Of a DNA stretch of 64,000 nucleotides, positions 15,442-23,486 are shown in pieces. Source of the DNA: Endozoicomonas sp. 4G (lineage in GTDB: Bacteria > Pseudomonadota > Gammaproteobacteria > Pseudomonadales > Endozoicomonadaceae). Under the pieces are notes generated by a model. That model had not been told where the DNA came from. It worked only from the letters and a program-made list of their open reading frames with translations, and did not search any database. Position 1 is the stretch's first letter. The number at the start of each line of letters is the position of its first letter. A program made the position numbers and the translations under genes. Location of the stretch: assembly GCF_023822025.1 (NCBI RefSeq), contig NZ_CP082909.1:3710001-3774000 (forward strand), written 5' to 3'.

Positions 15442-16251
15442 TCATTCTTTATCAACCTTCTTTCTTTTCTCGTTAGAGGGTAGCTGATCACACGCTTTCC
15501 TCTTCACTCTCCTGGGTCTTTGGTCGGCAGGCAGGTGAGTCAGTTTGTGCCTTTTCAGATCGTACGCCCGGACGAAGCTGAAGTCGCAGCCCTCATGGTC
15601 ACACTGGTGCAGCTTGGGCCTTTTGGGTCTCTGGTCGGCAGGCAGATGGGTCTGTTGGTGCCTTTTCAGATTGCCCAGCTGGTAGCTGCTGTAGTTGCAG
15701 CCCTCATGGTCACACTGGTGCACTTTGGGTCTCTTGGGTTTCTGGTCGGCAGACAGGTGGGCCTGTTTGTGCGTAGCAGGTATACCACTGTCTGAAATGG
15801 GCTCCTGCTGAATCATTTCCAGTCTCAGAGTCGAACAATACTGACTGATTTCGTTTAATGCCCGAAAAGGATCAGCTGTCGTGTTTGCACACTGAACAGC
15901 AGTTTCGGAATCCGTTTCGTCTTCATCAGAATAGTCATCGCTGTTTTCATCAGAGGTGCCGCTGTCTTCACTGCCACTGTCTTCGCTGTCAGCACTATCA
16001 TCAGAGGCTGCCCGGCTGTGAGCGCAAGTGTCTGGCGTTAAGAGGATATCATCACCTAAGCAAACTTGTGGCATGTCGCTGTGGTTCGCCTCAGATTCTT
16101 GTTTCAACTCCCACCATTCAATGGTCTCGCTGTCTTCTTCTGATTCCAGTAGCAAGAGCAAAGGCACACTATTTTCCTGAGCGTGGTCATTAGAACAATG
16201 CACAAAAAAGGCAATGGCCAAGATCAAAATCGATGTTTTTTTGGACAGCAA
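15442..16251 (-). CDS. Secreted C2H2 zinc-finger protein, copy 11 (two fingers only)
   Basis: At 269 residues this is the smallest complete copy. The full N-terminal half is kept (leader KKTSILILAIAFFVHC cut after NDHA, LLLLESEEDSETIEWWELKQE, DMPQVCLGDDILLTPDTC), though YCFSPDPGVEAKA has been lost by a jump from DTC to AHSRAAS. The acidic tract and IQQEPISDSG follow. Only two fingers remain (SSYQLGNLKRH and SFVRAYDLKRH) from about residue 175. The last finger and tail are nearly the same as in copy 10, so an in-array deletion of some six fingers is likely. The tail is KRKACDQLPSNEKRKK. Confidence 0.93.
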   Translation of the reverse strand: MLSKKTSILILAIAFFVHCSNDHAQENSVPLLLLLESEEDSETIEWWELKQESEANHSDMPQVCLGDDILLTPDTCAHSRAASDDSADSEDSGSEDSGTSDENSDDYSDEDETDSETAVQCANTTADPFRALNEISQYCSTLRLEMIQQEPISDSGIPATHKQAHLSADQKPKRPKVHQCDHEGCNYSSYQLGNLKRHQQTHLPADQRPKRPKLHQCDHEGCDFSFVRAYDLKRHKLTHLPADQRPRRVKRKACDQLPSNEKRKKVDKE

Positions 16252-16326
16252 GGCCTGGCTTCCCGGTCGTTGAACTGTTTATTGGGAAATCAGGTTAGTC
16301 AAAATCCGGAGAGAGGTCGGAGATTT

Positions 16327-17664
16327 CTATTCTTGATCACCCTTCTTTCTTTTCTCGTTAGATGGCGGCGAGCTATAAGCTTTCCTTTTTGGTCTCTGGT
16401 CGGCAGGCAGGTGAGTCTTTTTGTGTTTATTCAGATTACTCATGTATTCGGTGCTGTAATTGCAGCCCCCATAGTCACACTGGTGCCCCCTGAGTCTCTG
16501 GTCGGCAGGCAGGTGGACCCGTTTGTGCTTTCTCAGATCGCCCGCCCTGTTGGTGCGGTGGTCACAGCCCTCATAATCACACTGGTGCACCTTGGGTCTC
16601 TGGTCGGCAGGCAGGTGGATCTCCTTGTGCATTTTCAGATGGCTCGGGTAGCTGGAGCTGTAGTTGCAGCCCTCATGGTCACACTGGTACACCTTGAGTC
16701 TCTGGTCGGCAGGCGGCAGGTGGGTCTGTTTGTGCCTTTTCAGATCATTGGCCCACTTGCAGCTGTAGTCACAACCCTCATGGTCACAATGGTACGCCTT
16801 GGGTTTTGTGGGTCTCTGGTCGGCAGGCAGGTGGGTATACTTGTGTTTGTTCAGATTGCCAACCATGTCAGTGCTGTATTTGCAGCCCTCATGGTCACAG
16901 TGATGCTCCTTGGTTCTCTGGTCAGCAGACAGGTGGACCTGTTTGTGCTTTTTCAGATCACCGGCCCACTTGCTGCGGTAGTCACAACCCTCATGGTCAC
17001 ACTGGTGCGCCTTGGGCCTTTCGGGTCTCTGGTCGGCAGGCAGGTGGGTATACTTGTGCTTTTTCAGATTGCCCGAATAGCCGGTGCTGTAGTTGCAGCC
17101 CTCATGGTCACACTGGTGCACTTTGGGTCTCTTGGGTTTCTGGTCGGCAGGCAGGTGGGTCTGTTTGTGCGTAGCAGGTATGCCACTGTCTGAAATGGAC
17201 TCCTGCTGAATCATTTCCAGTCTCAGAGTCGAACAATACTGACTGATTTCGTTTAATGCCCGAAAAGGATCAGCTGTCGTGTTTGCACACTGAACAGCAG
17301 TTTCGGAATCCGTTTCATCTTCATCAGAATGGTCATCGCTGTTTTCATCAGAGGTGCCGCTGTCTTCACTGCCACTGTCTTCGCTGTCACTGTCCTCGCT
17401 GTCGGCACTATCATCAGAGGCTGCCCGGCTGTGAGCGCAAGTGTCTGGCGTTAAGAGGATGTCATCACCTAAGCAAACTTGTGGCATGTCGCTATGGTTC
17501 GCCTCAGATTCTTGTTTCAACTCCCACCATTCAATGGTCTCGCTGCCTTCTTCTGGTTCCGGTAGCAAGAGCAAAGGCACACTATTTTCCTGAGCATGGC
17601 CATTAGAACAATGCACAGAAAAGGCAATGGCCAAGATCAAAATCGATGTTTTTTTGGATAGCAA
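16327..17664 (-). CDS. Secreted C2H2 zinc-finger protein, copy 12
   Basis: The protein has 445 residues. Its first 170 residues nearly equal those of copy 11, including the DTCAHSRAAS junction, so the two N-termini share a recent ancestor. Site IQQE. Seven fingers run from about residue 184. The linker after finger 4 has an extra Pro (THLPPADQR, a codon insertion). Fingers 6 and 7 have CDYEGC and CDYGGC. The tail is KRKAYSSPPSNEKRKKGDQE, with SSP replacing the usual DQP, as in copy 13. Stop TAG, 75-bp spacer class. Confidence 0.94.
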   Translation of the reverse strand: MLSKKTSILILAIAFSVHCSNGHAQENSVPLLLLPEPEEGSETIEWWELKQESEANHSDMPQVCLGDDILLTPDTCAHSRAASDDSADSEDSDSEDSGSEDSGTSDENSDDHSDEDETDSETAVQCANTTADPFRALNEISQYCSTLRLEMIQQESISDSGIPATHKQTHLPADQKPKRPKVHQCDHEGCNYSTGYSGNLKKHKYTHLPADQRPERPKAHQCDHEGCDYRSKWAGDLKKHKQVHLSADQRTKEHHCDHEGCKYSTDMVGNLNKHKYTHLPADQRPTKPKAYHCDHEGCDYSCKWANDLKRHKQTHLPPADQRLKVYQCDHEGCNYSSSYPSHLKMHKEIHLPADQRPKVHQCDYEGCDHRTNRAGDLRKHKRVHLPADQRLRGHQCDYGGCNYSTEYMSNLNKHKKTHLPADQRPKRKAYSSPPSNEKRKKGDQE

Positions 17665-17739
17665 GGACTGGCTTCCCGGTCGTTGAACTGTTTATTGGGA
17701 AATCAGGTTAGTCAAAATCCGGAGAGAGGTCGGAGATTT

Positions 17740-19212
17740 CTATTCTTGATTACCCTTCTTTCTTTTCTTGTTGGATGGCGGCGAGCTATAAGCTTTCCTT
17801 TTTGGTCTCTGGTCGGCAGGCAGGTGGATCCATTTGTGCTTTTTCAGATCGCTCACCCTGTTGGTGCGGTGGTCACAGCCCTCATGATCACACTGGTGCA
17901 CCTTGGGTCTCTGCTTGGCAGGTAAGTGGGTCTTTTTGTGGGTTTTCAGATTGCCCAGATGGTAGGTGCTGTAGTTACAGCCCTCATGGTCACACTGGTG
18001 CACCTTAGGCCTAATGGCTCTCTGGTCGGCAGGCAGGTGGGTCTTTTTGTGGGTTTTCAGATTGCCCAGATGGTAGGTGCTGTGGTTACAGCCCTCATGG
18101 TCACACTGGTACACCTTGGGTCTAATGGGTCTCTGGTCGGCAGGCAGGTGGGTCTCTTTGTGCTTATTCAGATCCGCTGTTCGGTCGGTTCTGTAGCCGC
18201 AGCCTTCATGGTCACAGTGGTGCATCTTGAATCTCTGGTCGGCAGGCAGGTGGGTCTGTTTGTGCCTTTTCAGACCCCTCGGCCAGCTGGTGCTGTGATC
18301 GCAGCCCTCATGATCACACTTATGCACCTTGAGTCTCACGGATCTCCGGTCAGCAGGCAGGTGGGTCTCTTTGTGGTTTCTCAGATCCCTCGGCCATCTG
18401 GTGCTGTAGCCGCAGCCCTCATGGTCACACTGGTGCACCTTGGGTCTCTGGTCGATGAGCAGGTGGGTCTGCTTGTGCTTTTTCAGATTGCTCGGATAGT
18501 TGGTGCTGAAGTTGCAGCCCTCATGGTCACACGGGTACGCCTTGACTTTCTGGTAGGCAGGCAGGTGGGTCTGCTTGTGTTTTTTCAGATTGCTCGAATA
18601 GTTGGTTCTGTAGTTGCAGCCCTCATGGTCACACTGGTGTACCTTGGGTCTCTGGTCGGCAGGCAGGTGGGTCTGCTTGTGTTTTTTCAGATTGCTTGAA
18701 TAGTTGGTTCTAAAGTTGCAGCCCTCATGGTCACACGGGTACGCCTTGGCTTTCTGGTAGGCAGGCAGGTGGGTCTGTGACTCATTGGGTATTTCACTGT
18801 CTGAAACGGGCTCCCGCTTAATTTTTTTCAGTGCCAGAACCGCACAATACTGGCTGACTTCACTTGATCCTCGAAAAAGATTAAATGACGTGGTTACGTA
18901 CTGAACATCAGATTCGGTAGTTTCGTCTTCGTCAGGATTGTTGTCACTGTTTTTATCAGTGGTGTCACTGTCGTTTGCCTCGCTCTCTTCTTCACTCCCC
19001 TCTTCTTCACTCCCCTCTTCTCCTTGCTCCCCAGGGCTGTTGTCGCCTCTAAAACAAAAGAGCATCAGACTCCCCCTTTGTTTGGCTGTTGCCATGGTTT
19101 CACGTGGCAGGGCAAAGAGCAAAGGCACGCTATTTTCCTGAGCGTGGTCATTAGAGCAATGCACAGAAAAGACAATGGCCAAAATCAAAAGTAATGGTTT
19201 TTTGGATAGCAA
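17740..19212 (-). CDS. Secreted C2H2 zinc-finger protein, copy 13
   Basis: The protein has 490 residues. Leader KKPLLLILAIVF is cut after NDHA. The N-terminus has RGSLMLFCFRGDNSPGEQG running into a Glu-rich tract (EEGSEEEGSEEESEA) in place of the Ser/Asp type. The block is diverged (FNLFRGSSEVSQYC), and the site is IKRE, which still matches psi-K-x-E and differs from its IQQE neighbours. Nine fingers run from about residue 158. Fingers 1-3 are repeats of TNYSSNLKKH, fingers 4-5 share W-P-R helices, and fingers 7-8 are identical in their helices (STYHLGNLKTH). The tail is KRKAYSSPPSNKKRKK. Confidence 0.94.
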   Translation of the reverse strand: MLSKKPLLLILAIVFSVHCSNDHAQENSVPLLFALPRETMATAKQRGSLMLFCFRGDNSPGEQGEEGSEEEGSEEESEANDSDTTDKNSDNNPDEDETTESDVQYVTTSFNLFRGSSEVSQYCAVLALKKIKREPVSDSEIPNESQTHLPAYQKAKAYPCDHEGCNFRTNYSSNLKKHKQTHLPADQRPKVHQCDHEGCNYRTNYSSNLKKHKQTHLPAYQKVKAYPCDHEGCNFSTNYPSNLKKHKQTHLLIDQRPKVHQCDHEGCGYSTRWPRDLRNHKETHLPADRRSVRLKVHKCDHEGCDHSTSWPRGLKRHKQTHLPADQRFKMHHCDHEGCGYRTDRTADLNKHKETHLPADQRPIRPKVYQCDHEGCNHSTYHLGNLKTHKKTHLPADQRAIRPKVHQCDHEGCNYSTYHLGNLKTHKKTHLPAKQRPKVHQCDHEGCDHRTNRVSDLKKHKWIHLPADQRPKRKAYSSPPSNKKRKKGNQE

Positions 19213-19310
19213 GGCCTGGCTTCCGAGTTGTTGAAGTGCTTATTTGAAAGTCAGGTTAGTCAAAATCTGGAGCGAGGTCAGAGTTTTCTTTGAAGCAGGT
19301 GGGAGGTGGA

Positions 19311-20387
19311 TCATTCTTTATCAACCTTCTTTCTTTTCTCGTTAGAGGGTAGCTGATCATACGCTTTCCTCTTGAGTCTCCCGGGTCTTTGGTCGACAGG
19401 CAGGTGAGTCCATTTGTGCCTTTTAAGGCTGCTCGCCCGATCGGTGCTGTACTTACAGTCCTCATGGTCACACCGGTGCACCTTGAGTCTCTGGTTCGCA
19501 GGCAGGTGAGTCCATTTGTGCGTTTTAAGGGTGCCCTTCCGGTCGGTGCTGTACATACAGTCCTCATGGTCACACCGGTGCATCTTGAGTCTCTGGTTCG
19601 CAGGCAGGTGAGTCTTTTTGTGCGCTTTCAGATTGCCCAGGTGGTCGCTGCTGAAGTTACAGCCCTTATGGTCACACTGGTGCACCTTGGGTCTCTTGGT
19701 TCTCTGGTCAGCAGGCAGATGGACCTGTTTGTGCCTTTTCAGATGTTCCATCTGGTCGGTACTGTAATTGCAGCCCTCATAGTCACACTGTTCCCTGAGT
19801 CTCTGCTCGGCAGGCAGGTGTGTCCGTTTGTGCTTTTTCAGATCGCCCGCCCTGATGGTGCTGTAGGCACAGCCCTTATGATCACACTGGTACACTTTGG
19901 GTCTCTGGTCGGCGGGCAAGTGGGTCTGTTTGTGTGTTTTCGGAGCAGGTATTTCACTCTCTGAAATGGGCTCCTGCTGAATCATTTCCAGCCTCAGGGT
20001 CGAACAATACTGACTGATTTCGTTTAATGCCTGAAAAGGGTCAACGGTCGTGTTTGCACACTGAACATCGGTTTCGGAATCCGTTTCGTCTTCGTCAGAA
20101 TAGTAATCGCTGTTTTCATCAGAGGTGTCGCTGTCTTCACTGCCACTGCCTTCGCTGTCGGCACTATCATCAGAGGTTGTCCGAAGGTAAATCTCGGTGG
20201 CGATAGCTTTAACCGAAGGGTCAAGTTCCGGTAATACATATAGTACTTTAGTAGCAAATAGTGGCAGGGCAAAAAGCAAAGGCACACTATTTTCCTGAGC
20301 TTCCTGAGCTTCCTGAGCGTGACCATTAGAGCAATGCACAGAAAAGGTAATGGCCAAAATCAAAATAAATGGTTTTTTGGATAGCAA
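19311..20387 (-). CDS. Secreted C2H2 zinc-finger protein, copy 14
   Basis: The protein has 358 residues. The cleavage region is expanded to AQEAQEAQENS by three 9-bp units, giving three possible signal peptidase sites. The N-terminus LYVLPELDPSVKAIATEIYLRTTSDD is a short variant of the VRDALPE-DS-VKAI module joined straight to the acidic tract. Site IQQE. Five fingers run from about residue 165. Finger 2 has a shortened linker before it (EQCDYEGC) and fingers 4 and 5 (CDHEDCMYSTDRKGTLKTH and CKYSTDRASSLKRH) are recent duplicates. The tail is KRKAYDQLPSNEKRKK. Confidence 0.93.
   Translation of the reverse strand: MLSKKPFILILAITFSVHCSNGHAQEAQEAQENSVPLLFALPLFATKVLYVLPELDPSVKAIATEIYLRTTSDDSADSEGSGSEDSDTSDENSDYYSDEDETDSETDVQCANTTVDPFQALNEISQYCSTLRLEMIQQEPISESEIPAPKTHKQTHLPADQRPKVYQCDHKGCAYSTIRAGDLKKHKRTHLPAEQRLREQCDYEGCNYSTDQMEHLKRHKQVHLPADQRTKRPKVHQCDHKGCNFSSDHLGNLKAHKKTHLPANQRLKMHRCDHEDCMYSTDRKGTLKTHKWTHLPANQRLKVHRCDHEDCKYSTDRASSLKRHKWTHLPVDQRPGRLKRKAYDQLPSNEKRKKVDKE
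20292..20318 (-). repeat. 9-bp triplication at the signal peptide cut site of copy 14
   Basis: The plus-strand unit TTCCTGAGC is present three times and encodes AQE-AQE-AQE. The same triplication is present in copy 15 at 21591-21617, so it predates their split. Confidence 0.93.
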
Positions 20388-20486
20388 GGCCTGGCTTCCC
20401 AGTCGTTGAACTGTTTATTGGGAAGTCAGGTTAGTCAAAATCCGGAGCGAGGTGGGAGATTTCTTTGAGATGGGTTGGGAGGTTGA

Positions 20487-21686
20487 TCATTTTTTATCAA
20501 ACTTCTTTCTTTTCTCGTCTGATGATGGCTGGTTACAAGCTTTTCTTTTGGCTCTCCTGGGTCTCTGGTCCGCAGGCAGGTGAGTTTTTTGGTGCGTTTT
20601 CAGATTACCCGATTGGTCGCTGCTGTAGTTGCAGCCCTCGTAATGACACTTGTGCATCCTGATTCTCTGGTCGTCAGGCAAGTGGGTCTGTTTGTGCATT
20701 TTCAGATGGGTAATATAACTGGTGCCGTAGTCGCAACCATCATAGTCACACTGGTGCAACTTAGGTCTCTCTGGCTTCTGGTCGGCAGGCAAGTGGGTCT
20801 GTTTGTGCCTTTTCAGATCGCCTGCCCTGCTGGTCCTGTAGTCGCAACCCTTATGATCACAGTGGTGCACTTTGGGTCTCTGGTTGGCAGGCAAGTGGGT
20901 CTGTTTGTGCGCTTTCAGATTGCCCAGGTGGTCGGTGCTGTAGTTGCAGCCCTCATGGTTACACCGGTGTGCCTTGGGTCTCTTGGGTCTTCTGGGTTTC
21001 TTGTCGGCAGGCAGATGGGTCTTTTTATGCGCTTTCAGATTGCCAATGTGGTCGGTGCTGTAGTTGCAGCCCTCATGATCACAGTGGTGCACCTTGAGTC
21101 TCTGGTCGGCAGGCAGGTGGGTCCGTTTATGCCTTTCCAGATGGCTCTTGTTGTCGGTACTGTAGTTGCAACCCTCATGGTCACACTGATGCAGCCTGGG
21201 TTTCTGGTCGGCAGGCAGGTGGCTCTGTTTGTGCGTTTTCGGAGCGGGTATTCCACTGTCTGAAATGGGCTCCTGCTGAATCATTTCCAGTCTCAAAGTC
21301 GAACAATACTGACTGATTTCGTTTAATGCCTGAAAAGGGTCAACGGTCGTGTTTGCACACTGAACCTCTGTTTCGGAATCCGTTTCGTCTTCGTCAGCGT
21401 GGTTATCGCTCTTTTCATCAGAAGTGTCGCTGTCTTCACTGCCACTGTCTTCGCTGTCGGCACTATCATCAGAGGCTGTCCGAAGGTAAATCTCGGTAGC
21501 GATAGCTTTAACCGAAGAGTCAAGTTCCGGTAATACATATCGTACTTTAGTACCAAATAGTGGCAGGGTAAAAAGCAAAGGCACACTATTTTCCTGAGCT
21601 TCCTGAGCTTCCTGAGCGTGACCATTAGAGCAATGCACAGAAAAGGCAATGGCCAACATCAAAATAAATGGTTTTTTGGATAGCAA
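20487..21686 (-). CDS. Secreted C2H2 zinc-finger protein, copy 15
   Basis: The protein has 399 residues. The first 150 residues are almost the same as in copy 14, including the AQEAQEAQE cut site and VRYVLPELDSSVKAIATEIYLRTAS. Site IQQE. Six fingers run from about residue 167 and differ from those of copy 14: STDNKSHLERH, STDHIGNLKAH, STDHLGNLKAH, RTSRAGDLKRH, GTSYITHLKMH, SSDQSGNLKTH. The N-termini are thus shared while the finger sets are not, as expected from unequal exchange. The tail is KRKACNQPSSDEKRKKFDKK, with the final Glu replaced by Lys. Confidence 0.94.
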   Translation of the reverse strand: MLSKKPFILMLAIAFSVHCSNGHAQEAQEAQENSVPLLFTLPLFGTKVRYVLPELDSSVKAIATEIYLRTASDDSADSEDSGSEDSDTSDEKSDNHADEDETDSETEVQCANTTVDPFQALNEISQYCSTLRLEMIQQEPISDSGIPAPKTHKQSHLPADQKPRLHQCDHEGCNYSTDNKSHLERHKRTHLPADQRLKVHHCDHEGCNYSTDHIGNLKAHKKTHLPADKKPRRPKRPKAHRCNHEGCNYSTDHLGNLKAHKQTHLPANQRPKVHHCDHKGCDYRTSRAGDLKRHKQTHLPADQKPERPKLHQCDYDGCDYGTSYITHLKMHKQTHLPDDQRIRMHKCHYEGCNYSSDQSGNLKTHQKTHLPADQRPRRAKRKACNQPSSDEKRKKFDKK

Positions 21687-21688
21687 GG

Positions 21689-21729
21689 CCTGGCTTCCCA
21701 GTCGTTGAACTGTTTATTGGAAAGTCAGG
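21689..21729 (-). promoter_or_regulatory. Conserved spacer hairpin before copy 15, compensated form
   Basis: On the plus strand CCTGGCTTCCCA (21689-21700) faces TGGAAAGTCAGG (21718-21729). Compared with the copy 7 version the second arm has GTCAGG for ATCAGG, which changes a G-U wobble of the transcript into a G-C pair. Confidence 0.55.
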
Positions 21730-21785
21730 TTAGTCAAAATCCGGAGCGAGGTGGGAGATTTATTTGAGATGGGTTGGGAGGCGGA

Positions 21786-23387
21786 TCATTCTTTATCAAC
21801 CTTCTTTCTTTTCTCGTCAGAGGGTAGTTGATCACACGCTTTCCTCTTAAGTTCCTTGAGTCGGTGGTCGGCAGGCGGGTGGCTCTGTTTGTGCCTTTTC
21901 AGATGGTCCACCCGGTCGGTATTGTAATTGCAGCCCTCATGATCACAATGGTGCATTCTGAGTCTCTGGTTCGCAGGCAGGTGAGCCCGTTTATGCTTTT
22001 TCAGATTGCCCCGGTGGTCGGTGCTGTAGTTACAGCCCTCATGGTCACACTGGTGCACCTTGAGTTTCCTGGGTCTCTGGTCAGCAGGCAGGTGGGTCTT
22101 TTTGTGCCTTTTCAGATGTTCCACCCGGTCGGTACTGTAATTGCAGCCCTCATGATTACAATGATGCTCTCTGAGTCTCTGGTCGGTCGGCAGGTGTGTC
22201 GATTTGTGCTTTTTCAGATCGCCCGTCCTGCCGGTGCTGTAGTGGCAGCCCTCGTGGTCACACTGGTGCAACCTGGGTCTCTGGTCGGCAGGCAGGTGGG
22301 TCTGTTTGTGCCTTTTCAGATGGCTCTTGTTGCCGGTGCTGTAGTGGCAGCCCTCATAGTCACACTGATACAGCCTGTGTCTCTTGGGTCTCTGGTCGGC
22401 AGGCAGGTGGGTCTTTTTGTGCCTTTTCAGATGGTTCGGCTTGTCGGTGCTGTAGTCGCAGCCCTTATGATCACACTGGTGCCCTTTGGGTCTCTGGCCG
22501 GCAGGCAAGTGGGTCTTTTTGTGCGCTTTCAGATTGCCCGTGTGGTTGGTGCTGTAGTTGCAGCCCTCATGGTCACACTGGTGCACCCTGGGTCTCTTGG
22601 GGCTCTTGGGGTTCTTGGGGTTCTTGGGTCTCTTGTTGGCACGCAAGTGGGTCTTTTTGTGCGCTTTCAGATTGCCCATGTGGTCGGTGCTGTAGTTGCA
22701 GCCCTGATGGTCACACTGGTGCACCCTGGATCTCTGATCGGCAGGCAGGTGGGTCTGTTTGTGCCTTTTCAGATGGCTCTTGTTGTCGGTGCTGTAGTTG
22801 CAACCCTCATGGTCACACTGGTGCCGCTTGGGCCCCTTGGGTCTCTTGGGTCTCTGGTCGGCCGGCAGGTGGGTCTGTTTGTGTGTTTTCAGATTGCCCG
22901 TGTGGTCGGTGCTGTAGTTGCAGCCCTCATGGTCACACTGGTGCACCTTACGCCTCTTGGCTTTCTGGTGGCCAGGCAGGTGAGTCTGTTTGTGCGTTTT
23001 CCGAGTAGGTATTTTACTGTCTGAAGTGGATTCCTGCTGAATCATTTCCAGTCTCAGAGTCGAACAATACTGACTGATTTCGTTTAATGCCTTAAAAGGA
23101 TCAACTGTCGTGTTTGCACACTGAACATCAGTTTCGGAATCCGTTTCGTCTTCGTCAAAATGGTTATCACTGTTTTCATCAGAGGTGTCGCTGTGTTCAC
23201 TGCCACTGTCTTCGCTGTCGGCACTATCATCAGAGGCTGCCCGAAGGTAAGCCTTAGCTTCGACGCCAGGGTCAAAGAGTGGCAGGGCAAAAAGCAAAGG
23301 CACACTATTTTCCTGAGCGTGACCATTAGAGCAATGCACAGAAAAGGCAATGGCCAAGATCAAAATCAGTGTCTTTTTGGATAGCAA
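21786..23387 (-). CDS. Secreted C2H2 zinc-finger protein, copy 16
   Basis: The protein has 533 residues, with a short N-terminus: NSVPLLFALPLFDPGVEAKAYLRAAS joins the leader straight to the pre-acidic segment. Acidic tract DDSADSEDSGSEHSDTSDENSDNHFDEDE. The site is IQQES. Ten fingers run from about residue 153. Helices of the STDH-x-GNLK type recur five times, and STDNKSHLKRH is the same finger found in copies 15, 17, 19 and 21. The linker before finger 4 is expanded (KRPKNPKNPKSPKRPRV) by 9-bp units. The tail is KRKACDQLPSDEKRKK. Confidence 0.94.
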   Translation of the reverse strand: MLSKKTLILILAIAFSVHCSNGHAQENSVPLLFALPLFDPGVEAKAYLRAASDDSADSEDSGSEHSDTSDENSDNHFDEDETDSETDVQCANTTVDPFKALNEISQYCSTLRLEMIQQESTSDSKIPTRKTHKQTHLPGHQKAKRRKVHQCDHEGCNYSTDHTGNLKTHKQTHLPADQRPKRPKGPKRHQCDHEGCNYSTDNKSHLKRHKQTHLPADQRSRVHQCDHQGCNYSTDHMGNLKAHKKTHLRANKRPKNPKNPKSPKRPRVHQCDHEGCNYSTNHTGNLKAHKKTHLPAGQRPKGHQCDHKGCDYSTDKPNHLKRHKKTHLPADQRPKRHRLYQCDYEGCHYSTGNKSHLKRHKQTHLPADQRPRLHQCDHEGCHYSTGRTGDLKKHKSTHLPTDQRLREHHCNHEGCNYSTDRVEHLKRHKKTHLPADQRPRKLKVHQCDHEGCNYSTDHRGNLKKHKRAHLPANQRLRMHHCDHEGCNYNTDRVDHLKRHKQSHPPADHRLKELKRKACDQLPSDEKRKKVDKE

Positions 23388-23486
23388 GGCCTGGCTTCCG
23401 AGTTGTTGAAGTGTTTATTTGGAAGTCAGGTTAGTCAAAATCCGGAGCGAGGTGGGAGATTTCTTTGGGATGGATTGGGAGGAAGA

